Of a stretch of 64,000 nt of DNA, positions 24,431 through 32,610 are shown piece by piece. The stretch lies in contig BMQD01000018.1 in the NCBI GenBank assembly GCA_014647935.1, positions 62,001 to 126,000 on the forward strand, written 5' to 3'. The notes beneath the pieces were generated by a model, which had not been told where the DNA came from, ran no database searches, and saw nothing but the letters and a program-made list of their open reading frames with translations. Every line of letters starts with the position of its first letter. Within the stretch, counting starts at the first letter, position 1. A program made the position numbers and the translations under genes. Source of the stretch: Planomonospora parontospora (lineage in GTDB: Bacteria > Actinomycetota > Actinomycetes > Streptosporangiales > Streptosporangiaceae).

Positions 24431-26470
24431 CTACCGGGTCGTGCAGACGGTTCCGTTGAGGGTGAAGACGGACGGCAGCACGTTCGGACCGGAGTAGTTG
24501 CCGACGAAGCCGATCGTGGCCGACGCCCCGGTGGGCAGCGAGCCGTTGCCGGAGTCGTTGACGACCCTGACGTCCCGCCCGCTCTGCGTCCAGACGGCGC
24601 TCCAGCCGCTGCCCAGGCTCTGCCAGGCCCGGGGCCAGCTGAAGTCCAGGGTCCAGCCGCTGATCGGCGCACCGTGGTTGGTGATCTCGATGGCGCCGAC
24701 GTATCCGCTGGCCCAGTCGGACTGCTTGGTCAGCCGTACCGAGCACGGAGCGGAGGCGGGCGTGCCGGTCGTGAACGTCAGCGGAGCGGAGGGCGACGAG
24801 GTGCCCCCGCCGCCGTCGCGTGCGATCACGTTGACCGTGTGGCGGGTGCCCGGCTTCAGGTTGCCCACGGTGAGCGAGGTCCCGGTGGTCTCGCCGATCT
24901 GCTCGCTGACGGCCCCCTTCTGGAGGTGGACCTCGTACTTCACGATCGGACGCGCGCCGGCGGAGGCGGCCGGCCAGGAGATCGTGGCGGCCCTGTCCGT
25001 CACGCCCGAGGCGGCCGGCTGCCCCGGCGCGCCCGGCAGGCCGGTCTGGGCGGTGGCGGGCCGCAGGACGATCGTGGTCAGCGAGAGCGGGGGCAGCGTC
25101 CGGCCGGTCGCGCCGCCCGTGGCCGACTCCGTGATGGCGGTGGCGCCGTTGGTGTGGGTCAGCACGGTGGGAGCCCCGGACGCCGGGCTGAAGCCGGAGT
25201 AGTCGATCGTGACGGGGTAGGACGTGTCGGACGAGGTGTTGATCAGCAGGACGGCCAGACCGCCGTCGGCGCGCCGTACGGCGTGCGCGGTGACCTTCTC
25301 CTGGTCGGTCGCGGCCCGGATGAACCGGTCCCCGGGGCGGGCGAACCTGCTCACCATCTGCAGCGCGTAGTACGGCGCGAAGGGCGTGTTGACCTCCGGT
25401 TCGCAGACGCCGCCGTCGGAGGTGCACGTCCCGCTCGACAGCAGGCCGAAGTCGCCGTAGTCGGTGTGCCCCTCGACCTGCGTGACGTTGCCGATGCCGT
25501 TGCGGACGTTCCACCAGTCGACCGTGAACACCCCGTTGGCCAGCAGCGTCGCGTAGGCGTCGGCGGCGGCCAGCGCACCGGGCTGGGTGTTCGTGCCGTT
25601 GCTGCTCGACCCGGTGTTGAACTCGGTCATCGCGATGCCGATCCGCTCGGAGCCGGGCCCCGCGTACTTCGCGATCTGCTGCCGGGTGAGGTGGATCATG
25701 TCGGGGACGTGCGCGGTCCTGTCGAGGGCGCCGGGATACCAGTGCAGGATCACGAAGTCGATCTTCGATCCGGCGGTCGCCAGGACGACCTCGTTCCAGG
25801 TCCCGGCGTCGCCCTCGGCGACCAGCCCGTCGGGCCAGTTGGCCGGGGTGGTCAGCACCGCGCCGATCTTGATGGTCGGGTCGACGGCCTTCATCGCGTC
25901 GGAGTAGGCGACGACGTGGCGGGCGTACTCGGCCGGGCTCTTGTCGGCGTGCTCGTCGGCCTCCCAGGCGGTGCCGTAGCGGCCGTTGCCGTAGTTCTCG
26001 TTGCCGATCTCCCAGTACTTGACGCCGTAGCCCTTGGTGACGTTGGCGTGCCGCACCCAGGCCGCGGCCTCCTCCGCCGTCCCGGTGCCGTAGTTGGCGG
26101 TCACCATCGGCTGTGCCCCGGTGCGCCGCACGCCGCGCATGAAGGTGTCGAAGTCGGTGTCGGGCGCCACGTAGCCGCCGGGAGCGGTGTGGTCGGCCCA
26201 GTGGTAGATGTCGGAGTACGAGCCGCCGGGATAGCGCAGCAGCTTCATGCCCGCGGCCTTGAGCAGGTCGGCGGTCTCGTCGCTGCCCAGCCGGCTGTCC
26301 CAGATCGCGTGGTTGGTGCCGATGCCGGTCTCGGGGACCGGGGCCAGCGCGGCGCGGGCGTTGACGGTCACCGCGACCGGGTCGCCCTCGTCGGCGTGGG
26401 CCGGGGGGACGGTCAGGGCGGCCAGCGTCAGCAGGACGGCGGACGCGGTCCGTAACAGGGTTCTCGGCAT
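24431..26470 (-). CDS. Secreted glycoside hydrolase with FN3 and CBM2 domains
   Basis: The product is 679 residues. A signal peptide (1-26, ending PPAHA) leads to a (beta/alpha)8 catalytic domain similar to alpha-L-arabinofuranosidases of clan GH-A: RYPGGSYSD, YWEIGNENYGN (acid/base Glu about 155) and AMTEFNTGSS (nucleophile Glu about 282). A fibronectin type III domain (about 485-570) and a C-terminal family 2 cellulose-binding module (about 578-679; Cys near both ends, exposed Trp in SDWASGY and SWPRAW) follow. It probably trims plant cell wall polysaccharide while bound to cellulose. Family number (GH51-like) is by motif only. AGGTG precedes the ATG. Confidence 0.8.
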   Translation of the reverse strand: MPRTLLRTASAVLLTLAALTVPPAHADEGDPVAVTVNARAALAPVPETGIGTNHAIWDSRLGSDETADLLKAAGMKLLRYPGGSYSDIYHWADHTAPGGYVAPDTDFDTFMRGVRRTGAQPMVTANYGTGTAEEAAAWVRHANVTKGYGVKYWEIGNENYGNGRYGTAWEADEHADKSPAEYARHVVAYSDAMKAVDPTIKIGAVLTTPANWPDGLVAEGDAGTWNEVVLATAGSKIDFVILHWYPGALDRTAHVPDMIHLTRQQIAKYAGPGSERIGIAMTEFNTGSSSNGTNTQPGALAAADAYATLLANGVFTVDWWNVRNGIGNVTQVEGHTDYGDFGLLSSGTCTSDGGVCEPEVNTPFAPYYALQMVSRFARPGDRFIRAATDQEKVTAHAVRRADGGLAVLLINTSSDTSYPVTIDYSGFSPASGAPTVLTHTNGATAITESATGGATGRTLPPLSLTTIVLRPATAQTGLPGAPGQPAASGVTDRAATISWPAASAGARPIVKYEVHLQKGAVSEQIGETTGTSLTVGNLKPGTRHTVNVIARDGGGGTSSPSAPLTFTTGTPASAPCSVRLTKQSDWASGYVGAIEITNHGAPISGWTLDFSWPRAWQSLGSGWSAVWTQSGRDVRVVNDSGNGSLPTGASATIGFVGNYSGPNVLPSVFTLNGTVCTTR

Positions 26471-26570
26471 CGGCGCACCTCATAGTGGACGGTGGTGTTC
26501 ACTCGACGCCCCCCCCCTGACCGGAGGCAACATGATCATGGATGGTGGCCCCGCATCCGTCAACCGGTGC

Positions 26571-26581
26571 TGAAACTTTCA
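26571..26581. promoter_or_regulatory. Palindrome TGAAACTTTCA upstream of the glycoside hydrolase
   Basis: This perfect 11-bp palindrome (apart from its central base) lies about 100 bp before the glycoside hydrolase start. Its 9-bp core GAAACTTTC is identical to that upstream of the GH20 gene at 44994-45004. Similar cores are known as operators of sugar-polymer genes in streptomycetes (LacI- or ROK-type repressors). The assignment here is inference. Confidence 0.5.
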
Positions 26582-26689
26582 AGGTCCGGCCCGATCCGAG
26601 GTGATTGCATGATCCGGCGCGGGCGCGGGGCGTTCCGCGTCGAGTCCGGCGGCGGCCTCACGGCGGCGTGCGAGCCTCTCCGTCCGCGT

Positions 26690-28162
26690 TCACTTTCCGC
26701 GTCTCAGGAGCTCTCCGGTCATCAGGTCGAGGCTGTAGACGCGTTCGCTCTCGTAGCCGCGGAGTAGGAAACGGCCCTGCTTCGACCAGCCGAGGCCGAC
26801 GTCGACGACGTCGTCACCGGGGAACTCGGGCATGACGCTGGCCATCCGTTCGCCGGTCTCCGGATCGTAGGTCTCGACGCGCCCCTCATCCTGCCGGATG
26901 ACCACGACGCGCCCGCCGTCCGGCCGGAGGTGATAGGTGTCCTCGACGGCGTCCTGCGACGTCTTCTTGAGAGGGAGGCTCATCCGGGTCCTGCCCCGGT
27001 GGTCGAGGACGAGCACCCGGGTGGCCGTCGTGGCCACAATCCCGCTCCTGTTGAGGTCGTGGACCTTCTGGACGCCGGGGACCGGCACCGTCCTCCAGGT
27101 CTCGGTGTCGGTGATCCGCGTGCCGCCCTCCCCGGTCAGGGCGACGTACCTGTTCTGGCCGGCGAACGTGGCCGTGGGCACTTCGGTGTCGGCCAGGCGG
27201 CCGGTGAGGGGGCGGACGCCCCCGGCGTCCTGATACATCATGCGGCGGCTGCGCCTGTCCAGGTAGACGACGGCCTTATCGTCGGGGCGTGCCGTGAACG
27301 GCGCCCGCCCGGGTGCTCCGCCCTTTCTGACGACGTACGGCGCGGCCTGCGGGAACGGCTCCCCGTTCACCAGCCAGTGCCTGCAGGGGTCGTCCAGCTG
27401 GTCGAACCACGGACAGGTGGGCCCTTTGTAGTCCTCCACCGTCGTGAACATGGCCGTGTGCTCCGGGAACGGCCTGGGCACCGAGTATTCGGGCAGTTCG
27501 CGCCGGAGTGGCTGCCCGGGGGTGAGCAGCGCGCCCGACAGCACGATCGCGGTCCCTCCGAGGTAGAGCGCCCGGGTCGACCAGCGGCGGACGGCGTGTT
27601 CGGCCCGGGCGGTGCCATCCGTCGTGTCGTTCGCGGTGTCATCCGCCGTGTCGAGTGCCGTGTCATCCGTCGTGTCGGGCGCCGGTCCGGCGGCCGGGTT
27701 CCGGGCGGCGAGCGGTACGGCCACCGCCACGGCGACGACGACGGCGGCATGGGCCAGCCACGCCGGTGTGGCCCCCCTGTCCAGCAGTTGATGGGCGCCG
27801 GCCACCACGGCTCCGCCCAGACCGAGCAGCCACGCCTCCCGGTAGATCCTCATGTCGCCGTGGAGGTGCGGTGCCCGGCTCGGCGACCGTACGTCACGGA
27901 GGACGGAGACGGCGCACCAGCCCACGACCAGGTAGAACGGGTCGTCGGTGAGGCAGGCCAGGGGAACGGCCAGGGCGAGGGAGACCAACCGCCACCGGCG
28001 CAGGGCGGCGAAGTGGTCGATGATCCGGCGGGCGCCGGCCGTTGTGACGGAGAGACCGGTCAGCGTGGTGAATCTGGTGAGCCGTTCTGATGTGACCGGT
28101 ACGGCCGCCACGAGCATGGCGGCCGCGGCGACCACCCAGAGGACCGCCGGGGATATCGTCAC
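26690..28162 (-). CDS. Membrane protein with extracytoplasmic propeller-like domain
   Basis: The product is 490 residues. About four or five hydrophobic segments occupy residues 5-160. An unusual acidic Thr/Asp repeat (about 164-185: TTDDTALDTADDTANDTTDG) precedes a further membrane helix (about 200-216). The C-terminal 270 residues contain repeated short strands with DRR, DHRGR and DPETGER motifs, resembling a WD40/TolB-type beta-propeller outside the membrane. No enzyme motif is seen. The GTG start at 28162 is 8 nt from TATGGT, so leaderless. It is divergent from 28191, sharing one promoter palindrome. Confidence 0.65.
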   Translation of the reverse strand: MTISPAVLWVVAAAAMLVAAVPVTSERLTRFTTLTGLSVTTAGARRIIDHFAALRRWRLVSLALAVPLACLTDDPFYLVVGWCAVSVLRDVRSPSRAPHLHGDMRIYREAWLLGLGGAVVAGAHQLLDRGATPAWLAHAAVVVAVAVAVPLAARNPAAGPAPDTTDDTALDTADDTANDTTDGTARAEHAVRRWSTRALYLGGTAIVLSGALLTPGQPLRRELPEYSVPRPFPEHTAMFTTVEDYKGPTCPWFDQLDDPCRHWLVNGEPFPQAAPYVVRKGGAPGRAPFTARPDDKAVVYLDRRSRRMMYQDAGGVRPLTGRLADTEVPTATFAGQNRYVALTGEGGTRITDTETWRTVPVPGVQKVHDLNRSGIVATTATRVLVLDHRGRTRMSLPLKKTSQDAVEDTYHLRPDGGRVVVIRQDEGRVETYDPETGERMASVMPEFPGDDVVDVGLGWSKQGRFLLRGYESERVYSLDLMTGELLRRGK

Positions 28163-28170
28163 GACACGAC

Positions 28171-28182
28171 ACCATATATGGT
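28171..28182. promoter_or_regulatory. Symmetric divergent leaderless promoter
   Basis: ACCATATATGGT is a perfect 12-bp palindrome. Its right half gives TATGGT on the plus strand (28177-28182), and its left half gives TATGGT on the minus strand (28171-28176). Each hexamer is followed by exactly 8 nt and then a start codon (ATG 28191, GTG 28162). The two genes thus share overlapping, mutually exclusive -10 elements. Confidence 0.7.
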
Positions 28183-28190
28183 TTTAGATC

Positions 28191-28772
28191 ATGGATTCAG
28201 GCGACATATGGCAGCAATTCGGTGTTGCTACATGGCGTGGCGAGCGTATGCGCCAGTTGTCGCTGGTCGCGGTCTCCGGTTTCCTGTCGCTGGTGATCCT
28301 GTCGGCGTTCCTGTGGTGGTCGGGGGCCGTCACTCCGTATATCCGCTGGAGTGTCGACGATTTCTTCCTCCACGCCCAAGTGGACGAGAACGGCGTGCTT
28401 TCCGCCCGGGTTCTCATCGAGCTGGAGAACGAAGGGCCGGCCTCCTTCACCCTCACCGGCATCTCGATGGAAATGCCGGGTCTCCGGTTGCTGCCCGCCG
28501 ACGAGAAGAAAGGCGAGCGTTCGGTGGTCACCGTGGAGAGCGGTGGCTACGAGGCCCTGGAGAGGCGTGTCGTCATCACCGACTGTGCGGCCGTGCCGCA
28601 CGAGCCCCAGCCGGTCGGCTTCACCTACCGCACCTGGATCGGCTCGGGGTCGGCGGAGGTCACATGGAACTCGTGGCGGGTGACAGGCGCCGGGGGGAGT
28701 CTCCCGGTTGCCTGGCAGCGCGGCCTCGCCGCCAAGGTCTGCAACAACGCGGTGAACCCGGACCTGCTCTGA
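28191..28772 (+). CDS. Single-pass membrane protein of unknown function
   Basis: This 193-residue protein has one hydrophobic segment (about 22-46) and an extracytoplasmic domain of about 140 residues. The domain has beta-strand character (VLIELENEGPASFTLTGISM resembles an Ig-like or LEA-like fold) and two Cys (about 130 and 185). The ATG start at 28191 is supported by TATGGT 8 nt upstream. It is followed after 56 bp by another membrane gene. No family recognised. Confidence 0.6.
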   Translation: MDSGDIWQQFGVATWRGERMRQLSLVAVSGFLSLVILSAFLWWSGAVTPYIRWSVDDFFLHAQVDENGVLSARVLIELENEGPASFTLTGISMEMPGLRLLPADEKKGERSVVTVESGGYEALERRVVITDCAAVPHEPQPVGFTYRTWIGSGSAEVTWNSWRVTGAGGSLPVAWQRGLAAKVCNNAVNPDLL

Positions 28773-28828
28773 CGGCGGACCCGTCCCCGGACCCGCCGGA
28801 CGACGACACACCTGGAAGGCCACGGCGC

Positions 28829-29383
28829 ATGCGACCCGTAACGAAGATCGCCACCGGTTTCGTTCTCGCCTTCGGCGCCCTCCGTATCAACGGCTTCGAC
28901 CTGCTGCTCGATCCCGTCGGGTGGGGTCTGTGCGCCTCAGGGGCATCCGAGCTGCGGCGAACCGTCGATGACCCCTTCAGCCGGGCCGGACTCTCCGCCG
29001 TCACCATGGTCTGGACCTCGCTGGTCATCATGGCCACGTATTTCGTGGATGAGGATCGCCCCCTGACGGATTCACCTGTCGGACACGTGATGGGCATCGC
29101 CGGCACGGTGGGCGCCCTGATCACCGTCTGGCTGGCGGCCGACGCCGTCATCAGGCGGATCCGCCTCTGCGGAGACGTCTCCAGAGCCGGCCTCCTCGAC
29201 GTGTTGCGCTGGGCCGTGGCCGGCCTGGGAGCGCTCGGCGTGCCGACCGGGTACGGCTACGCGGATCCAGGGGTCGTCCTGCCCATCGTCTGGTTCGCGG
29301 CCCTCGTGGCCCTGATCGTCGTGCTCTACCGCGCGGCCCGCCTGCCGTGCCTCTCCGAGGAGTGGGAACCCGCGGCGGTTTAG
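28829..29383 (+). CDS. Polytopic membrane protein, hypothetical
   Basis: The product is 184 residues with about four or five hydrophobic segments and little soluble sequence. GGAAGG precedes the ATG at 28829. The start of the chain (TKIATGFVLAFGALRINGFDLLLDPVG) resembles small actinobacterial integral membrane proteins of no known role. It probably forms an operon with 28191-28772. Confidence 0.65.
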   Translation: MRPVTKIATGFVLAFGALRINGFDLLLDPVGWGLCASGASELRRTVDDPFSRAGLSAVTMVWTSLVIMATYFVDEDRPLTDSPVGHVMGIAGTVGALITVWLAADAVIRRIRLCGDVSRAGLLDVLRWAVAGLGALGVPTGYGYADPGVVLPIVWFAALVALIVVLYRAARLPCLSEEWEPAAV

Positions 29384-29418
29384 GCACGCGTGATCCCCGC
29401 CCATCGCGGGCCGCCGGG

Positions 29419-30978
29419 TCAGCCGGTTCGCGGCGGTTCCGCCGGTCCCGGGCCCGCGAGGGGGAGGAGCACCCGGAAGGCGGCGCCCCGGCCGGGGGCC
29501 GTACGGACCTCCACCCGGCCGCCGTGGGCGGTGACGATGGAGCGGACGATGGCCAGGCCCAGGCCCGCTCCGCCGCCCGCGGCGCGGCTGCGCGAGCCGT
29601 CCGCGCGGTGGAAGCGGTCGAACACGCGGGTCGCCTGCTCGGCGGTCATCCCGGAGCCGGTGTCCTCGATCACGAGCACGGCCTCGTCTCCGGCCGTGCC
29701 GACCCCGATCCGCACCGGGGTGCCCGGCGGAGTGTGGGCGACCGCGTTGCCGACGAGGTTGCTCGTCACCTGCCGCAGTCTGGCCTCGTCGCCGTGGACC
29801 GGGGCCTCCGCCGGAGGGCCGCCGTCCGGGCCGGTCAACGTGACCGGGCGGGCAGGATCCAGCGCGTGCAGGTCGTGGCGGGCGTCGGCGGCGAGCGTGC
29901 GCAGGTCCATGGGCGCCAGGTCCATCGGCAGGGCGCTCTCGCCCTCGTCCAGGCGGGCGAGCAGCAGCAGGTCCTCGATCAGCCGGGCCAGCCGGGACGC
30001 CTCGCTCTCGATCCGGCTCATCGCCCGGTCGGTGTCGGGCAGGCCGCCCATCCGGTGCAGCTCGGAGAAGCCCTTGATGCCGAAGAGCGGCGTGCGCAGC
30101 TCGTGGCTGGCGTCCGCGACGAAGCGCCGCATCCGCGCCTCCGACGCCTCCCGCTCGGCGAAGGCCGTCTCGAGCTGGCCGAGCATGCCGTTGAGCGCGG
30201 CCGACAGGCGGCCGATCTCGGTGCCCGGCGCGGCCGTGCCGGGCACCCGCCGGGACAGGTCGCCTCCGGCGATGGCCGCCGCGGTCTCCTCGATCTCGCG
30301 CAGCGGCCGCAGTCCCCCGCGTACGGCGAACCAGCCGGCGACGGTCAGCAGGGTCAGCAGCACGACCGCGGTGACCAGGCAGACCAGGCCCAGCCGGGTG
30401 ATCGTGGACCGTACGCCGTTCAGCGACGCGGCCACGACGACGGCGCCGATCTCCGAGGGAGGCGGCCGTTCCGGGGACGGCCGTTCTGCGGACGGCTGTT
30501 CCGGGGACGGCCGCACCCCGGTCCACGGCACCGCGATCACCCGCCAGTTCGCGCCGCCCGCCTGTCCCGGTGCGTCGAAGGGCCGTCCGGCGCGCCGGGC
30601 GACGGCTCCGGCGTCGAGCGGCGGGAGCAGGGGGCCCCCGTCCGGGCCCCGGGCCGACAGGTTCTCCCGGTGCAGGACGGTCCCGTCCGGCGCGAGGTAG
30701 GCGACGTGCACCCGGTCGACCAGGCCCACGCCGGGAAGCGGCCGCAGGTCTCCGCCGCCCTCCCCGGGCAGGGGTCGCCGGACCAGGGCGGCCGGGAGGC
30801 GCGCCAGCAGCGTGGAGAGCGGCCTCAGCTGCTCGTCCACGCGGTCGACCAGGTGGGCGCGGAGGGTGGCGATCGCGACCGTGCCGCTGACCAGCAGGCC
30901 CGTCGCCAGCAGGACCGAGGTGATCAGCAGGAGGCGGCCGCGGAGCGAGAGGCCCCTGGGCCGCCGTGAGGCGCTCAC
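29419..30978 (-). CDS. HAMP-containing sensor histidine kinase
   Basis: The product is 519 residues. A first membrane helix (about 16-38) and an extracytoplasmic domain of about 150 residues, with a Pro/Glu-rich repeat (SPEQPSAERPSPERPPP near 157-175), precede the second helix (about 195-217). HAMP (about 218-270), HisKA with ADASHELRTPL (about 292), and an HATPase domain with NLVGNAVAHTPPG, EDTGSGM and GGGAGLGLAIV follow. Its GTG start overlaps the response regulator stop (GTGA). It is downstream of an ABC exporter on the same strand, so sensing and export of an envelope-active compound is plausible. Confidence 0.92.
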   Translation of the reverse strand: MSASRRPRGLSLRGRLLLITSVLLATGLLVSGTVAIATLRAHLVDRVDEQLRPLSTLLARLPAALVRRPLPGEGGGDLRPLPGVGLVDRVHVAYLAPDGTVLHRENLSARGPDGGPLLPPLDAGAVARRAGRPFDAPGQAGGANWRVIAVPWTGVRPSPEQPSAERPSPERPPPSEIGAVVVAASLNGVRSTITRLGLVCLVTAVVLLTLLTVAGWFAVRGGLRPLREIEETAAAIAGGDLSRRVPGTAAPGTEIGRLSAALNGMLGQLETAFAEREASEARMRRFVADASHELRTPLFGIKGFSELHRMGGLPDTDRAMSRIESEASRLARLIEDLLLLARLDEGESALPMDLAPMDLRTLAADARHDLHALDPARPVTLTGPDGGPPAEAPVHGDEARLRQVTSNLVGNAVAHTPPGTPVRIGVGTAGDEAVLVIEDTGSGMTAEQATRVFDRFHRADGSRSRAAGGGAGLGLAIVRSIVTAHGGRVEVRTAPGRGAAFRVLLPLAGPGPAEPPRTG

Positions 30979-31685
30979 GTCCTGGGCCTGCGCAGGACGT
31001 ATCCGACGCCGTGCACGGTGTGGATGAGCTTGGGCTCGGTGGTGTCGGCCTTGCGCCGCACGTAGCTCACGTAGGTGTCGACGATGCTGGAGTCCCCGGC
31101 GAAGTCGTACTGCCAGACGTGTTCCAGGATCTGGGCCTTGGTGACCACCCTCCCGGTGTTCAGGACCAGATAGTGCAGCAGCCGGAACTCCGTGGGCGAC
31201 AGCCGTACCGGCCGGCCGGCCTTGAGGACCTGGTGGCCGTCGGGGTCGACCTCCAGGTCGCCCGCTCTCAGCGTCCGGTCGTCGGGCGCGAGCCCGGTAC
31301 GGCGGAGCACGGCCTGGATCCGGGCGAGCAGCTCCTCCAGGTCGAACGGCTTGGTCACGTAGTCGTCGCCGCCCAGCCGCAGCCCGTTGACCTTGTCCGC
31401 CGCGGCGTCGCGGGCGGTGAGGAACAGTACGGGGATCCGGCCCGGGTGACCGGCGCCCAGCGGTCTGGGGAGCTCCCGGAGGCGGCGGACGACCTCGAAG
31501 CCGTCCATGTCCGGCAGCATCACGTCCAGCAGCACCAGGTCGGGGGGTTCGTGCCGGGCGGCGTCCAGCGCCTCGGATCCGGTGGCGGCGGAGCCGACCG
31601 TGTATCCGGCGAAGCGCAGGGTGGCCGAGAGCAGCTCCCGCACCACGGGCTCGTCGTCGACCACCAGCAGCCGGTTCCCGTCCAT
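30975..31685 (-). CDS. OmpR/PhoB family response regulator
   Basis: The product is 236 residues. The receiver has VDDEP, the phosphoacceptor in DLVLLDVMLPDMDG and the switch Lys in KPFDLEELLARI. The winged helix of OmpR type (about 130-232) has LSPTEFRLLHYLVLN, DSSIVDTYVSYVRRK and VHGVGYVLR. The ATG has GGAGGGAG upstream. It overlaps the kinase start by 4 bp and is 109 bp downstream of the ABC permease. Confidence 0.95.
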   Translation of the reverse strand: MDGNRLLVVDDEPVVRELLSATLRFAGYTVGSAATGSEALDAARHEPPDLVLLDVMLPDMDGFEVVRRLRELPRPLGAGHPGRIPVLFLTARDAAADKVNGLRLGGDDYVTKPFDLEELLARIQAVLRRTGLAPDDRTLRAGDLEVDPDGHQVLKAGRPVRLSPTEFRLLHYLVLNTGRVVTKAQILEHVWQYDFAGDSSIVDTYVSYVRRKADTTEPKLIHTVHGVGYVLRRPRT

Positions 31686-31794
31686 GGGTCTCCCTCCAAC
31701 GGCGGTGTCCTCTTCCGGAGGCGTTCCGCCCGGGGCGGGCGCGTTCCCCTCCGAGAATAGGGAGCGGTGTGGTCCCGGGGACCCGGCGCGGGCG

Positions 31795-32610
31795 TCAGAC
31801 GTCCCGTGCCCGGAAGAGGGCCAGCGCGGCCAGCAGCAGAGCGAGCACGGTCGCGGCGAGCACGGCGAACCCGGCCTGGGGCAGGAGCCCGTCGGTGTCC
31901 GGGCCGGCCCCGAAGAGCCGGGCGCCCGCGGAGGTCGGCCAGTAGGTCAGGACCGCGCGGGCCAGCCACTCGGGGAACAGCGACGCCATCGCAGGCAGGA
32001 TGAGCAGGAACGTGCCGAGGGTGACGGCTCCCGCCGTCCTGCGGAGCAGGAACCCCATGGCGACGCCGTACAGGCCGATCAGGGTCACGTACAGCCCGGC
32101 GCCGGCGATCGCGCCCGGCACGCCCGGGTCCGTCAGGGCGAGGCCGGGGGCGCCCTGGGCGGCGAGCGTCGCCTGGCTGGTGAGGAAGGACGCGAGCGCG
32201 AGCAGCGGCCCGCAGGGCAGCATGACCAGGGCGACGAGGGCCGCCTTGCCCGCCAGGAGGCGTCCCCGCCGGGGCACGGCGGTCACGCTCGTCCGCATCG
32301 TCCCCGAGGCGTACTCGGAGGTGACGGTGAGCACCCCCACCGCGCTGACGAGCAGCTGCGTGAGCATGAGGGCGCGGAACGCGGTCTGGAGGGGGTCGAA
32401 GGACGCCTGCTCATCGAGCGGGGCGCCCAGATACTCCCTGCCGTTCGCGGTGCCGAACAGCAGGCCGTAGCAGACGGCGACCACGAAGGCGCCGGCCAGC
32501 GTGCCCACGGTGGCGCGGACGGTGCGGAACTTGGTCCACTCCGAGCGCAACACGGCGGCGGGGCCCGGCGTCGTCCCCGGGCGCGGGACGGCGGGACCGG
32601 CGGTCGTCAT
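31795..32610 (-). CDS. ABC-2 type transporter permease
   Basis: The product is 271 residues with about six hydrophobic segments, beginning with the cytosolic LRSEWTKFRTVR typical of ABC-2 exporter permeases (EWTK..T). TSEYASGTMRTSVTAVPRR is the conserved coupling region. Its ATG overlaps the ATPase stop (ATGA). It forms an exporter with the ATPase gene upstream. The substrate is unknown; antibiotics or lipids are common for this class. Confidence 0.9.
   Translation of the reverse strand: MTTAGPAVPRPGTTPGPAAVLRSEWTKFRTVRATVGTLAGAFVVAVCYGLLFGTANGREYLGAPLDEQASFDPLQTAFRALMLTQLLVSAVGVLTVTSEYASGTMRTSVTAVPRRGRLLAGKAALVALVMLPCGPLLALASFLTSQATLAAQGAPGLALTDPGVPGAIAGAGLYVTLIGLYGVAMGFLLRRTAGAVTLGTFLLILPAMASLFPEWLARAVLTYWPTSAGARLFGAGPDTDGLLPQAGFAVLAATVLALLLAALALFRARDV

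Noticed and set aside
24674-26455. Long plus-strand open frame opposite the secreted glycoside hydrolase
   Set aside because: It is the antisense shadow expected from GC-rich third positions. The minus strand has a signal peptide, catalytic motifs and binding domains in order.
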